Source: Zygaena filipendulae
Taxonomy: Eukaryota; Arthropoda; Insecta; Lepidoptera; Zygaenidae
Length of the DNA stretch: 64,000 nt
Direction of reading: 5' to 3'
Assembly (NCBI GenBank): GCA_907165275.2
Contig: OU015658.1
Coordinates: forward strand, 1,562,501-1,626,500
Position numbers and translations under genes: made by a program. Positions 1 through 11,300 of the stretch are shown in pieces. Positions within the stretch are counted from its first letter, which is position 1. Every line of letters starts with the position of its first letter. The notes under the pieces were generated by a model that worked only from the letters and a program-made list of their open reading frames with translations, was not told the origin of the DNA and did no database searches.

Positions 1-37
1 CGCCAGCGATCCGCCATAATGTGAGTTTGAGTTATTC

Positions 38-943
38 GTCAACTCGCGAGTGTAAAACTTACGAGTGCGCGCGAGTTAGCATCTTCCGTTTTTACCTATT
101 TTTACTGTGTAAATATGTAGAGTGAGTTAAGAGTCAGTTTAGAAAATTTGTGATATACGTTTAAAATATGTACATATATGATAGGCAATTTTTTTTATTT
201 ATGTATCATATTTCCTAAATACTACATCTATCTGCTACACTGCAAATCAGTTTAGGTATCGGCAGATGTTAAAATATTTTGTTGTTTTATTTCTATACTT
301 ACAATAAAATAATATATATAATTTAGGATCCGATATGGAACCACATTCGTCACGGTAGGTTAGGTTAGAACATGTAAGACAATAAAGCGAGGAGCGAAAT
401 GACGAGCGTCACTTAGCTTGACTGACTTCCCCCCTACTTTCCTATCGATTTCCGACTCCCCCCCCCCCTTCCCAGTAAATACGAAAGTATAACATGACAA
501 CCTTAAAAATTCTACCTTTTACGTCTCGGATAGTACCCATCTCCGCGGGGAGAGTGGTACCGTGGGGTCGTGAATGTGGTGACGTTTTAACCGGTTTTGG
601 CGCCATGAATTAGAAGGAGATAGCGCTATGACCTATAACAGCCAAGGTTTGCAAACTGCAATGCATCATCGACCGCATCCCCCCCTACCTCGCCTTATTC
701 CGCACCTCCAATATAGGCTATATCGTATCGCTATCCCGAAATCAAAGCATCTGCTTTAATTGCGACTGTCTAGTCGGTACCTACTTATCCGAATCAGCCA
801 GCCGGACAATATTTATTTATAGTTTTTGTTTCAAGCTTCATCTGACTGCACTTTACATGTGCAAACGAGTTGACGAAAAAAATAGGCAAAAACTGAAGGT
901 GCCAACTCGCGCGCGCTCGCGAGTTTTACACTCACGAGTTGAC
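38..943. mobile_element. 906-bp non-autonomous element with ~65-bp terminal inverted repeats
   Basis: The left end (GTCAACTCGCGAGTGTAAAA) and right end (TTTTACACTCACGAGTTGAC) are inverted. Similarity continues inward through GCGCGCGAGTT and a CCTATTTTT tract for about 65 bp with scattered mismatches. The interior has no protein-coding frame. Confidence 0.6.
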
Positions 944-1769
944 ATAGGGGCTTTACCGACCTATAATGGGTATAATGACAAAGTATAAAAATCTAAATTT
1001 AAAACTTATGTTGAACAAAAATTAATTTCCGAGGCGTATTATAGTGTGATTGAGTACTTGGATGACCGGCAAGCATGGAATTAGGCCTGTTCTGGTCACT
1101 CTGATGCATTTCGTATTTTTTTTTATTATTTAACTTTATATAATATTATAATTGACGTGTAAAAGAGCCCATTGTGGCCTATTTACAAAATAAAAAAAAA
1201 TAAAAATCTATTTAGTCTGCCAGTTATTAAAAAAATAAACGTATTTTTTGCTTTTTCGAATTATTTTTGCTTTTTTTAGATTACTTTTTAAGTAATTAAT
1301 TTCGGTAAATAAAATAATTTGAGTAATAAAAAACGTTAAGTGTATCAGTATATACCTACATCCGCAAGAAAATAAACTTAAAAAAGATTGAAAGTTCTCA
1401 TGGAAACCATGCGGTTTGCACCGGCTTCCAAGAGGTCGTTAGCCTATAACTACCTGACAACAACTACAGTAAACTAATTTCATATACCCCAATCAAAACA
1501 TAATATAATATTACTAGTATAATAAGAGTGACACGTAGCCGTATTTTTTCCCTGGGCCCAAAGCGATTTCACTACAAAAATTATAATTATTAATTTTGGT
1601 GAAATATATATAAAATCAGCAGGGCTATTCGTTTATTCCAACCTAGTCCTACTAGTACATCGATGGTCGAACTGTTATGTAACTTTTATTGCTATCATAT
1701 TTCAGTTTCAATCGGGAAAATTACGATTTTGTGATTAGTTATACATATTTAGGCAGCTGCAACTTTTGA

Positions 1770-1905
1770 AGTAGGTATCTAGGTATGTTTATTTTGGTTG
1801 ATTGCTAGATATTGTAGGTGTCATAACGTGCATGTTGTAATCGCAAAACCACCATGTTTTGGATTGCAACCGAAAAATGATAGAAACAAAGCCCCTCGCT
1901 TTTTT
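1770..1905 (+). repeat. Dispersed repeat, copy 1
   Basis: Shares long blocks (CATAACGTGCAT, GATTG..ACCGAAAAATG, TAGAAACAAA) with 46792-46960 in the same orientation. Class unknown. Confidence 0.5.
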
Positions 1906-2356
1906 AATAATATACCATCTTGCTAGATGGCAACTACTGACCTAGCTTTCCAAATACTCGTTTACGCTTCCGATCTTCTTAACAGAAAAAACAATTAAAA
2001 AAAGGCACGAAAGCTACATGGTAATTATATTGCTATATTTGATTCGTAAATTGCTTAGAAACAAACTGCCGTGTACCTACTTACGTATAATTACTTTGCG
2101 AAGAGCAAGTAGGTCACTAGCACAAAACATACACGTATCATAAACTTCAATTATTTCAATTAAGCATAGTTTTTGTCGCAGTCATCAATAGGTTAACGCA
2201 AAAATAAAACAATAATATTGATCATGGTAAAATACATACATAGTAAACAAAAGTTTAGGTACAAGTTTTATGATCTAAGCAAAACCGTTTCAAACGACCA
2301 TAGAAATTAGGAGGTTTGTACTTTGTATACGTACATAGTATATTCTTCAAATGTAA

Positions 2357-2651
2357 TCTTAATATATATAAATCACGTGTCACGTTGTTTGTCCGCGATG
2401 GACTCAGAAACTACTGAATAGATCGTGATGAAATTTGGTCACTATGTTGTATTTGGCCCAACTTAAAAGATAGGATAGTTTTTATCCCAGAATTCCCGCG
2501 GGAACTCAGGAATTAATGCGGAGAACAGCTAATCACCGTAAACTACTGTCAGTGCTGGAGTACAAAGAAGGCTGTAGAGTAACTACTTTTTTCCCGGAAT
2601 TCCCGCGGGAACTCCGAAATTACCGCTGATGAAATCGCGGGGGACAGCTAG
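2357..2651 (+). mobile_element. Helitron-like non-autonomous copy (family with AAATCACGTGTCACGTTG)
   Basis: Begins TC, followed by TTAATATATATAAATCACGTG. It ends with a CCGCGGGAACTCC / GCGGGGGACAG hairpin region and CTAG. TC start, 3' hairpin and CTAG end are the Helitron signature; this size and core resemble lepidopteran Lep1-type elements. Confidence 0.65.
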
Positions 2652-2880
2652 TCTAATATATATAAATCACGTGTCACGTTGTTTGTCTGCGATGGACTTC
2701 GAAATTACTGAACGGATTTTGATAAAATTTTGTAACCGTTTATAATATGGTCCAACTTAAAGATAGGATAGTTTTTATCCCGGAATTCCCTCGGGAACTG
2801 CAGGACATAGAGTACTTTTTTCCCACAACCTCCGCGGGAACTCCGAAATTACCGCGGATGAAATCGCGGGGGACAGCTAG
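2652..2880 (+). mobile_element. Second Helitron-like copy abutting the first
   Basis: Starts TC at the base right after the CTAG of the preceding copy and ends at its own CTAG. Same family with an internal ~65-bp deletion relative to the first. Confidence 0.65.
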
Positions 2881-3389
2881 TATGCATATATAATTATATA
2901 ATATACATATTTAGTAAGACAACAAACTAAGCTGGCGACCGTGAAAACAATATCTAGGGTTGTCTCTAGATGTTATGTCAAACACGGCCAATGTTTATTC
3001 GATAATCGAAAAAAAAAACAAATACGGAAATGTAAATAGACTGTGTTATTCGGTGTTCAATCAACCGTGAACATTGAACAATATTAACACCAATCGTATC
3101 ATAGCTCTACTCTACATTTCCTAAACGAATTTCAATTTTCGTTTATTTTTGTTTATATCTATTAGTAGTTTTATATTGCAAATATGTTACACATAACGAG
3201 GCTGGCTTGGCGCATGAGCGTAAAAAGCCTCACTAAATAAATGATTAAAAAAAAATTAAAAAAAAAATTTTCTTTTCTTCAATCCATCAGCAAATACCAA
3301 AAACTACACATCAAAATTCATAAAAAAAAACTTCTGGTATGCGCAAGAACTGGCAAAATAGAATTGTATTACCCATCTTATACAGTTAC

Positions 3390-3705
3390 AAGCTGTCCCT
3401 CGCAGTTTCACCCGCGATAATTTCGGAGTTCTCGCGGGAATTCCGGGATAAACGGTGAATGAACGGGAGAACAGAAAGAAATGAACTGAACAACACAAGT
3501 GTAGATATAGGCGCATCAGCGAAAGCTGCTAGGCTATAAATAAACAATAATAATAAAATATCTAGACATAAACCTTCCTCATGAATCACTCTATCTATTG
3601 GTGGAAACCGCATGAAAATCCGATGCGTAGTTTTAAACATCTAAGCATACATAGGGACAGACAGCGGGAAGCGACTTAGTTTTATACTATGTAGTGATAT
3701 TATGA
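3390..3705 (-). mobile_element. Helitron-like remnant, minus orientation
   Basis: Starts with AAGCTGTCCCTCGCAGTTTC followed by the ATTTCGGAGTTC.CGCGGGAATTCCGGGAT core of the family. The terminal CTAG is mutated (CAAG). Confidence 0.45.
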
Positions 3706-3730
3706 ATAAAAAGTCGGTGTAGTGCGACAA

Positions 3731-4165
3731 TAGTATATTTCATTACAAGTGCAGAAAGCCTGTCATTGCAAAGAGTTCCGACAAATGTCTACCCGAGCCG
3801 AGGCGCAGCCGAAGGTGAGGGTTGACAGTCGGAACTGTTTGCAATGACGGTTCCGCACGTGTACTGAACAACTATTTTTAATACAGTTGCGAAAAATTAA
3901 GCAATTTAATAAAATATCAAAAACACAACAAACTCAACTAAGTTCCAACTGTGATCAAGAGATGGCGCTAGTCGTATTAGTAATGCGAAACCTACGTTTC
4001 GCAATGCAAAAAGTGTGTCAAAGTCGTGTCGCCATTTTTGACAGTTGGCAAAGAGAACGCACGAGTTCGGGAAAGGTAAACAAAAAGCTCGAGTATGTAA
4101 TAGCCCACATCCCGAACGCTAAACGTCCCTGCAATACGCCACTTTTTGAGCAACTGTATTAAAAA
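3731..4165 (+). repeat. Composite palindromic repeat, copy 1 (435 bp)
   Basis: Nearly identical to 59497-59933, with fewer than ten differences seen. The left third is a hairpin with ~23-bp arms (TGTCATTGCAAAGAGTTCCG and its inverse). The right part is bounded by TTTTTAATACAGTTGC and GCAACTGTATTAAAAA as 16-bp inverted ends. A short frame (ending PLFEQLY) runs to a stop inside the right end. Class unknown; recent mobility is implied by the identity. Confidence 0.75.
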
Positions 4166-5161
4166 AAATTATCTTATTTCTTTTAATCATAATATTATCA
4201 AACCCAATCCCTTTCAAATATAACTTTAAAGGCTTAACTGGCAGCGACAAAAAAACAAAGCGACATAATAAAACAACAAACACTAGCACATTATTAGAAA
4301 ACAAAAAAGGCGTGTAAAATGTACAACGGCACAAAGGTAAGACGCTCATGGAGTTACAAATTGTGCCAAGAGCGAAGAGCGTGCACGTAATGCGAAACTA
4401 ATAGGCGAGACCTCTAAATAATGGAAACCAAACGGAACTACACAACGCTCTTGCAATGTGTATGCACTCGTACAATCTGTACAATAGACATTGTAAACAC
4501 TTGACATTTATTCAACTTTATCACTAGCGCAATAAGATTCAACGGCTGACAAAAGTGCTCACGTGTTTGATGCTAACTGCAGGTACATGGATTAGAGAAA
4601 ACGTGAGCGATTGTGAAACCGTCAACACAATGGTTCTAAGTTCTAACGTCTTTGATGTACATATTTTGATGAAAACATTTATGAATTAAGACATTAGAAA
4701 CGGCGTTTCAACGGTTATTGTAATGGTTGAACATTAAAACTAACTTAGTACATCAACAGAAAAAGTTTAAGTTCAGCAATAATGTAGTTTTCACACCACA
4801 TGCTCGACAATGCCGAATTATATGTCATGTAAACCTTACCGAAAGCAAGACATTATATCTCTTGGCTTTAGCCGGGTTATAATGTTCTATTGAATTTCAT
4901 TATAACCCGCTGGTCAATAATGTGATTTTAACTTTCATAATTCTTATTGCTATGTCCATAACGTCTCATTTCGCTAAACAGAATGTGTTCTCAGCGGGCG
5001 CGGCCAACTCGATTTTCGAAGACCGAAGCCGTGGCCCACTAGATTCGCAGTGAGACGAACTTCATTTGTTTGTCAAATCGAGTAGGCCACGCCAGCTGAA
5101 AGAAGTGGCTATATAGGATCTACTAAGCCTGGTTTTTTATTGTCTCGCATTATGTGAGAAA

Positions 5162-5384
5162 AGTAGAGTATACACCACAGGGATAAAACTGTTTTTTTCT
5201 TGGGCGCTTGAATCCCTCACTGCACTCAGGACTCAATCTTAATTCCCTCCCTTTGGTCGGGAATTAACTTATAACACCCTCGCTGCGCTCGGGAGTTAAA
5301 TTTGGAGTCCTTCGTTATGTTCAGGATTCAATGTAGCGCCCGTGACATAAAACAGTGCTTTATCCCCTTGGTGTATAATCTACT
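5162..5384. mobile_element. Palindrome-ended miniature element (~220 bp)
   Basis: AGTAGAGTATACACCACAGG at the left and GTGTATAATCTACT at the right form inverted ends that continue through GGATAAAACTGTTTT / AACAGTGCTTTATCC. Confidence 0.5.
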
Positions 5385-5475
5385 ATTGTTGCATTGTGAC
5401 TATCTCACAAAAAGTCAGTTGAGACCGGACTTAGTTCACTTGAAAGTTGCTTGAGTTATACCTACACTCTTCTGT

Positions 5476-5701
5476 GGAGCTAGGATGCGCAACATGATAA
5501 AATTTTATCGAGCCATTTTATCGATTCTCGTCGACATAATATATCGTTTTTTCTACCAGTGGTAAAAATGTTTAACCGAATCTAGTTTTAACATTGAGTT
5601 AAAACTACTGCACTTTTTTGCTTGGACACCCACAAATATTTGTCGTGTCGACAATTTTATCTTTCGTTCGATAAACATATCATGTTGCGCATCCTAGCTC
5701 C
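5476..5701. mobile_element. MITE with 24-bp perfect terminal inverted repeats
   Basis: GGAGCTAGGATGCGCAACAT.. at the left and ..ATGTTGCGCATCCTAGCTCC at the right are exact inverses; 226 bp, AT-rich interior, no frame. Confidence 0.65.
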
Positions 5702-6198
5702 GCTGGACATATAATAAATCAGTAATATGAGGTAAACTTTACCTGTCCGTGCATGCATCGTTCGGAAACTAACAGCTACTTCTACACTACTACAGGATTT
5801 GAATTAAACTTGATACAATGTTAGCTTATGTTCGTGTCGACATGTGATACTTTTTTTGCGAAAGCGAATTCTTTAGGGAATTCCAAAATTTCACGTGTAT
5901 GCTGCGTTAACATAATTTTAATTAAATGGTGAACTTTATTTACTAATAAAACTATCTACATTCATGCACAGCTACAAAACTTATGAGACTGCCATACAGT
6001 AATACATCTTCGTCACAGATTGTGCGGTTTACTCAAATCAAATTCGAATTTGGAAAATTTGAAACTCGTTCTTACTTAACTTTCTATTTCATACCATACA
6101 CTAAAATCTGTTCTAGAATTTGTTAGCCAAATAATTGAGAACTCTTCCGAATACTGATCAAATAAAGAAACATCATTTAAAAAAAAAATCTTAAGTAA

Positions 6199-6393
6199 TC
6201 CTACTTAATAATATTATAAATGTGAAAGTTTGGATGTTTGTAGCTCAATCACGCAAAAACGGCTGAACGGATTTGGATGAAATTTGACATGCACGTTATC
6301 AGGGGTACAGAGAAGGACATAGGGTACTTTTTATCCCGGGATTCTCGCGGGAACTCTGAAATTATCGCGGGTTAAACCGCGGGGCACAGCTAG
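6199..6393 (+). mobile_element. Helitron-like copy (Lep1-type)
   Basis: Starts TCCTACTTAATAATATTATA, holds ACGGCTGAACGGATTTGG, and ends CGCGGGTTAAACCGCGG hairpin, GCACAG, CTAG|T. 195 bp. Confidence 0.65.
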
Positions 6394-7811
6394 TTCAAAA
6401 TAATTCGTGGAGCGTGACAAAATTGCCACTTCGATTATCTGAACGCGAACGAAGCGATAAACTTAAGAAAAAACAAAACATCCACGAACTACATAAATAA
6501 ACAAAAGTGGGTCTATACGTTCACAAGCGACTGAATGCAACTAAAGACAGACACCTACATCTATCTGACATGGACGAAGTCGGGCATTGCGTAACCGTTT
6601 GTTTTTATGCACAGTGCGCAAGACCTAAACTTCTAATATCTTTTTCGGCTTGCATCACTCGAAGTCAAGGTCTACACATTATGAGTAATGAGTATACACG
6701 TGACGTGTTCACAGTTCGTATTCGTAAGAAGCGTAATCCAACTAGTCTTCCATTGGTAAAAAAAAGTTTTTACATCAATGCTACTCGACCGACTATTTTA
6801 TAGCCAGTATCCAAGCGATTCACAACCTTGGAGTTCTAATTATATTAGAGTAATCTTTTGTATTAGTGTTTTTTTCTTAAATATTATAAAATAAAGTCAC
6901 TTTTCACCTAGCTGTGTCTACACAACATTTATTCGAAACTAGCTGTGCCCCGCGATTTCACCCGCGTGAGTTTTGGGATCAAGAACCTTTGCGGACGCAG
7001 GCACAACTACCCGCCGAAGTTTCATCACAATCGGACAAATGGATTCGAAACGCATAGAAGACAGACATACAAATATTCATTTTTATTTATAAAGAAAAGT
7101 ACACACCGAATACACCATTTACAAATACAATTTGCAAAATGCAGGGTAGACGAGTGTCCGAGGGAATCTCGAAGTAAAAACCGATGAAAACGTACAGCAC
7201 AGCTACTACTGCAGCAGTAGATAATACAAAAATCTGTCTAAATGAGGGTTTATGAGTTTTAAATACATAGTTTTAAATATATAAATATATAGTGAAATTG
7301 AGGATTAACAGACTCTACTTTGTATTAACTGCGTTTCAATTTCGTAGACAATGATTATCACAGACGTATTGCATTTGATTTCTTGATTCTTGTTTCTTAC
7401 GTACCTACAGTCCATGCAATAGTAACAACGGCAATCAAATTACTCGTATTCACCACTCGTAGAATTTTTTTTAGTAACGTAGTAAGTAGTAACGCAGGCA
7501 AGAAACTACTCTTGAACATCCGCTATTTGAACTTTGAACTAAAAAGCTGAATTACACGTTAAACAAACTCAAAATCTCTCGATGGTAATAACCAGTGAAT
7601 ATTTGGATAGCAAACATTGTGATTACTGTTTGCATATTTGGAATGTGCGTGACACAAAAACAGGCGTAAGAAACTCCAAAAAAAACGATAGAGTTTCTAT
7701 ACAAATATCCATATATCAAATACAATAACTAGCAAACTACTCAAGCTGCATGCAGACAACTGAAAACTGAAAAATTCACAAGGGTAACCTAAACGATCGG
7801 AAACAAACCGG

Positions 7812-7974
7812 CATGGATCCTTATTCACTGTGACACAAACACACGCAAACGCTCTACTTGGAAAAAAAAATCCTTACCAATGTAGGTATTTTATCGAATT
7901 GAAATATCCTCGGGCACAATTTTTGTGCCACTTCAACGTAACGCGACTTGTGGTCATAGTGAATCAAAACCCTG
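7812..7974. mobile_element. MITE of the CCTTATTCACTATGACC family, divergent copy
   Basis: Left CCTTATTCACTGTGAC and right GGTCATAGTGAATCAAAACC are inverted; related to 25036-25290 and 35045-35268. Confidence 0.45.
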
Positions 7975-8078
7975 TTCAGGGGGGCAAAATGAGTTCTATA
8001 CGGAAGCTTACAAAACGCATAACATCGATGGGTAATAGCCGGGTGCACGTAACGGTAACGCAATCCCCTCGAACGTAC

Positions 8079-8305
8079 TTCCGATGAACGGCAGCCGCGC
8101 GGTGTCGGCTTTGGCGACGACACTCGGCGCACCCAGGAGTACTATGGCGATGGCGTCGAAGAAAGAGGAGTGCGGCGCCATCACCACGACGGGCGCGTCG
8201 CGGGGGTGCGCGGGGAGGTGCTCGCTACCCAACACGCGCACGCGGTGGAAGCCGGCCGCCGCCACCACGAGCCGCATCAGAGGTAGGATAGAATACCGAA
8301 GTGCG
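8079..8305 (-). CDS. LPCAT: LPCAT-like exon 3 (catalytic block I)
   Basis: The acceptor is gcctcccaacag and the donor GGAA|gtacgt. It carries GFHRVRVLG and the catalytic APHSSFFDAIAIV block. Third-position GC is much higher here than in exons 1 and 2, a sharp local change in base composition within one gene. Confidence 0.88.
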
Positions 8306-11300
8306 CTGTTGGGAGGCAATCACTGATTATATGGAGATTTAAGGGCGGTAATTGATATTACAGACACTCATTTTCAAATATAGAAACACGTATTTCAGGA
8401 TTTACAAGAGGGGGGGGGGGGTCTAGTATATATTAGTACTTCTATTACACAAGAACATTGTTATTCTGTCAAGCGTGTCCAATTTGCGCCCCAAAAAAGC
8501 TTTCGAATTTGGCAGAGAGGAATCGTATTCTTCTAGCTGCCGTTCGTGAACGGATTCACCTCACCAGAACGTTTTTTAAAAACTAAATTGCGGCACGCTT
8601 GCGTTATCTCTTAATCTACGATTGGTACATTTATCTATTTCTACATCACGGATAACAATAGATTTTCTTTGCTTTAACGACGACCTCGAATAATATCGCA
8701 AAAAAAGTTTAAAGTGTAACTATTAAATGGAGAGTTTGTTTTTTTCCATGGACATAGAATTGTGCCCCCTGGTTCGAACCTGGCATTTTTTTTTTGTTGT
8801 TTTATTAACAGATAACTGCCAGTTTTATGGTTTTACAGCAAAACCCATGAGATTATTATGTCCATACTTATACGTATAGGTACTTACACTATAAGAATTT
8901 TTATCTGTACATAGTTATCGCCACTACGTTAAATGAGAGAAAATTTTATTGTCTCTGCAAGTCTCTGGTGTCCAATTTCACAAGTCAACTTTATGAGATT
9001 GTTGATTCTATGACAACCGGATGAAAAATTTGTAGACATAAAATCCACACACTCATGATCTCTATCTAGGTCAATACTTAGGAGTGGCATGTCTGGCTAT
9101 TAATTTATTACATGTGTTAATAAGTAATATTATAATCATGTTATTTTTTTTCTTGGTTGTACGTATTTTCTTTAAAACATTTGTCTCTGTTTGTTCTACA
9201 TTTCTCTAAAATTTTTGTTGGGGTTAAACGCGATACCACAAATCACGGATGATGCCTACCTAGATAATTTACTAACTGTTAAATAAACGAGCACATTTCA
9301 TTAACTTTCAAAATAACTGTTATCAATAGAAAGTGTACAAAATGAACACGCAATTTAAGATTTAGATCTTTAATTTTTTGCAAGATTTTATATCAAATAC
9401 CTACATTTTTATGAAGATAAAAAAGGCTAATAAGTAAAAAATATGAACGGATTATTATTCTTTTTTCAACTCGAACTCGAACTTCGAACTCGTTGAACTC
9501 TTTACTATCGAATTAAAGTAGGTAAATAAAAATAGGGTCTTGAGTTATGCAAGCATTCTTATGTTTTTATTTTGTTTTAATAGTTTTAATCTTAAGCCCA
9601 CTCATTTCGTTACTTTAAAGAAATGATTATCGCTGAACTATGAGATACTTACTTACTTTCATATTATTTTGTCACATTTTGCAAAAAAAACATAGGCATA
9701 ACTAAGCAGAGGTGAGTTAAAGACATTAAAGATATTATATAAAGTAAGAATCCGAAAAGTGACCCCTGCGTTATTTTCTTCTTAATATCTGTTTTAATTC
9801 GCTTTGTTTGTTGTTATGTTTATACGCGCATGCCGCAAAAAATACTGAACACAATGAGACGGAGTTTTTGCATCTTCCTTCCTTGAAGTTTAAATTAAAA
9901 ATTCAAATATGTTATGCCTTTCTATACCGCAATCACAGCGTCACTTATTATAAAAGTGTCACATATAAAAACTTGATTATGAAAGGGAAAAAATTACATC
10001 CCATCAAAAACATAAATGTGAAAGTGGAAGCCGAAGTTAGTGCTTAGTTGTCGACTTCGCCGACAAAAGAATTGATATCTAAATAGGTGCCGAGTTCTGT
10101 AGATAATCCTGAAATATATTCAAAGGAGCATGGAACTCGGCTAGTTTTCACACACCAGTTATCTTATATTTGGCTAAAAACTATAGTATAAATATTTTTG
10201 ATATTGGCTTGTTTTTACCAGCAAACTATTTAGTTTATATATTTATTGAAGGGGTGAGATCTATTGACCTTACAGTATAAAAACTGTAATTTGCTCATAA
10301 TAATATAAAAAAGATACATAATTTGACTAGCTAAAGATAACTTTAATGTGAAAACTAGCCGAGTTCTATGCTCCTTTGAATATATTTCAGGATTATCTAC
10401 AGAACTCGGCACCTATTTAGATATCAATTCTTTTGTCGGCGAAGTCGACAACTAAGCACTAACTTCGGCTTCCACTTTCACATTTATGTTTTTGATGGGA
10501 TATCACTACTTTTTGTACAGAAATTACTAGTAGGTATTAGGTACTTGTTCATAATAAAATTAATACCAAATGGTCTCTGTTCAGAGACGATCAAGACAAA
10601 GACGATACTAAAAGAATACACTAGAAGACCCGGTGAACTTCGTATCATCTACAAGACAACCAAGTGACACTATTTTTTATTTCTAAAATGATAAAAGAGA
10701 TCGGACTTCACTTCATCAATTCTTTTGCGACAAGTCAAAATCAAAGTCATAGTCAAATCGTTTAATGAAATTTGGCCAATAATGTGTATCTTATTGACGT
10801 CAATAAAATTACAGTTATTATGACAGCAGCCAGCACCCATAAAATATCCACCCTTCACAGCTTCCTAGCGCTATGGCTGAAGAGAAAAAGCTGCGCAACA
10901 AACTCCAGTAGCACGATATATTACGTCACCATGCGCATAAAGGAGCATTGAGGACCTAAGCCTCCTAGAAGTCGAAGTAGAATCGCAGCTATTGAAGCAT
11001 CTTCCATAACTTTGCCTATATCGGCTAAATCTTGCACAGTGTACATGACTGCAATTATACAGCTGCCTTTTAAATCCATGTTGCCATTCCAAGTAAGAAG
11101 AATTGCTGGATTATGCCGTTAATGTAACGAGATTCTTCTGTACTGTCGTAGCCTGAAATTTTTGAGGAGGTCAAAAATTTATTGCACAATACACAATTTC
11201 ATTGCACACTAGCTGTTGCCCGCTGTTTTACCCGCGCTAATTTTCGAGTTTCCTTAGTAATTCCGGGATAAAAACCCCTACCCTACCCTACCCTATGTCA

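Larger units (their letters stand above)
1..8078. other. Presumed LPCAT intron 3 / flank, mobile-element debris
   Basis: No convincing exon on either strand. It contains several foldback elements, two abutting Helitron-like copies near 2357-2880, further Helitron-like pieces at about 3390-3705, 6199-6393 and 6939-7080, and the composite repeat at 3731. The open frames here are short and unlike known proteins. Confidence 0.5.

Noticed and set aside
3887..4162. 91-aa frame, also found as 66 aa at 59730-59930
   Set aside because: Lies wholly within a mobile repeat, stops in its inverted end and resembles no known protein; reported as part of the repeat, not as a gene.
11274..11296. CCCTACCCTACCCTA run as an interstitial telomere
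   Set aside because: Only about four units and not the insect TTAGG repeat; it sits in a Helitron-like fragment and fits simple slippage.
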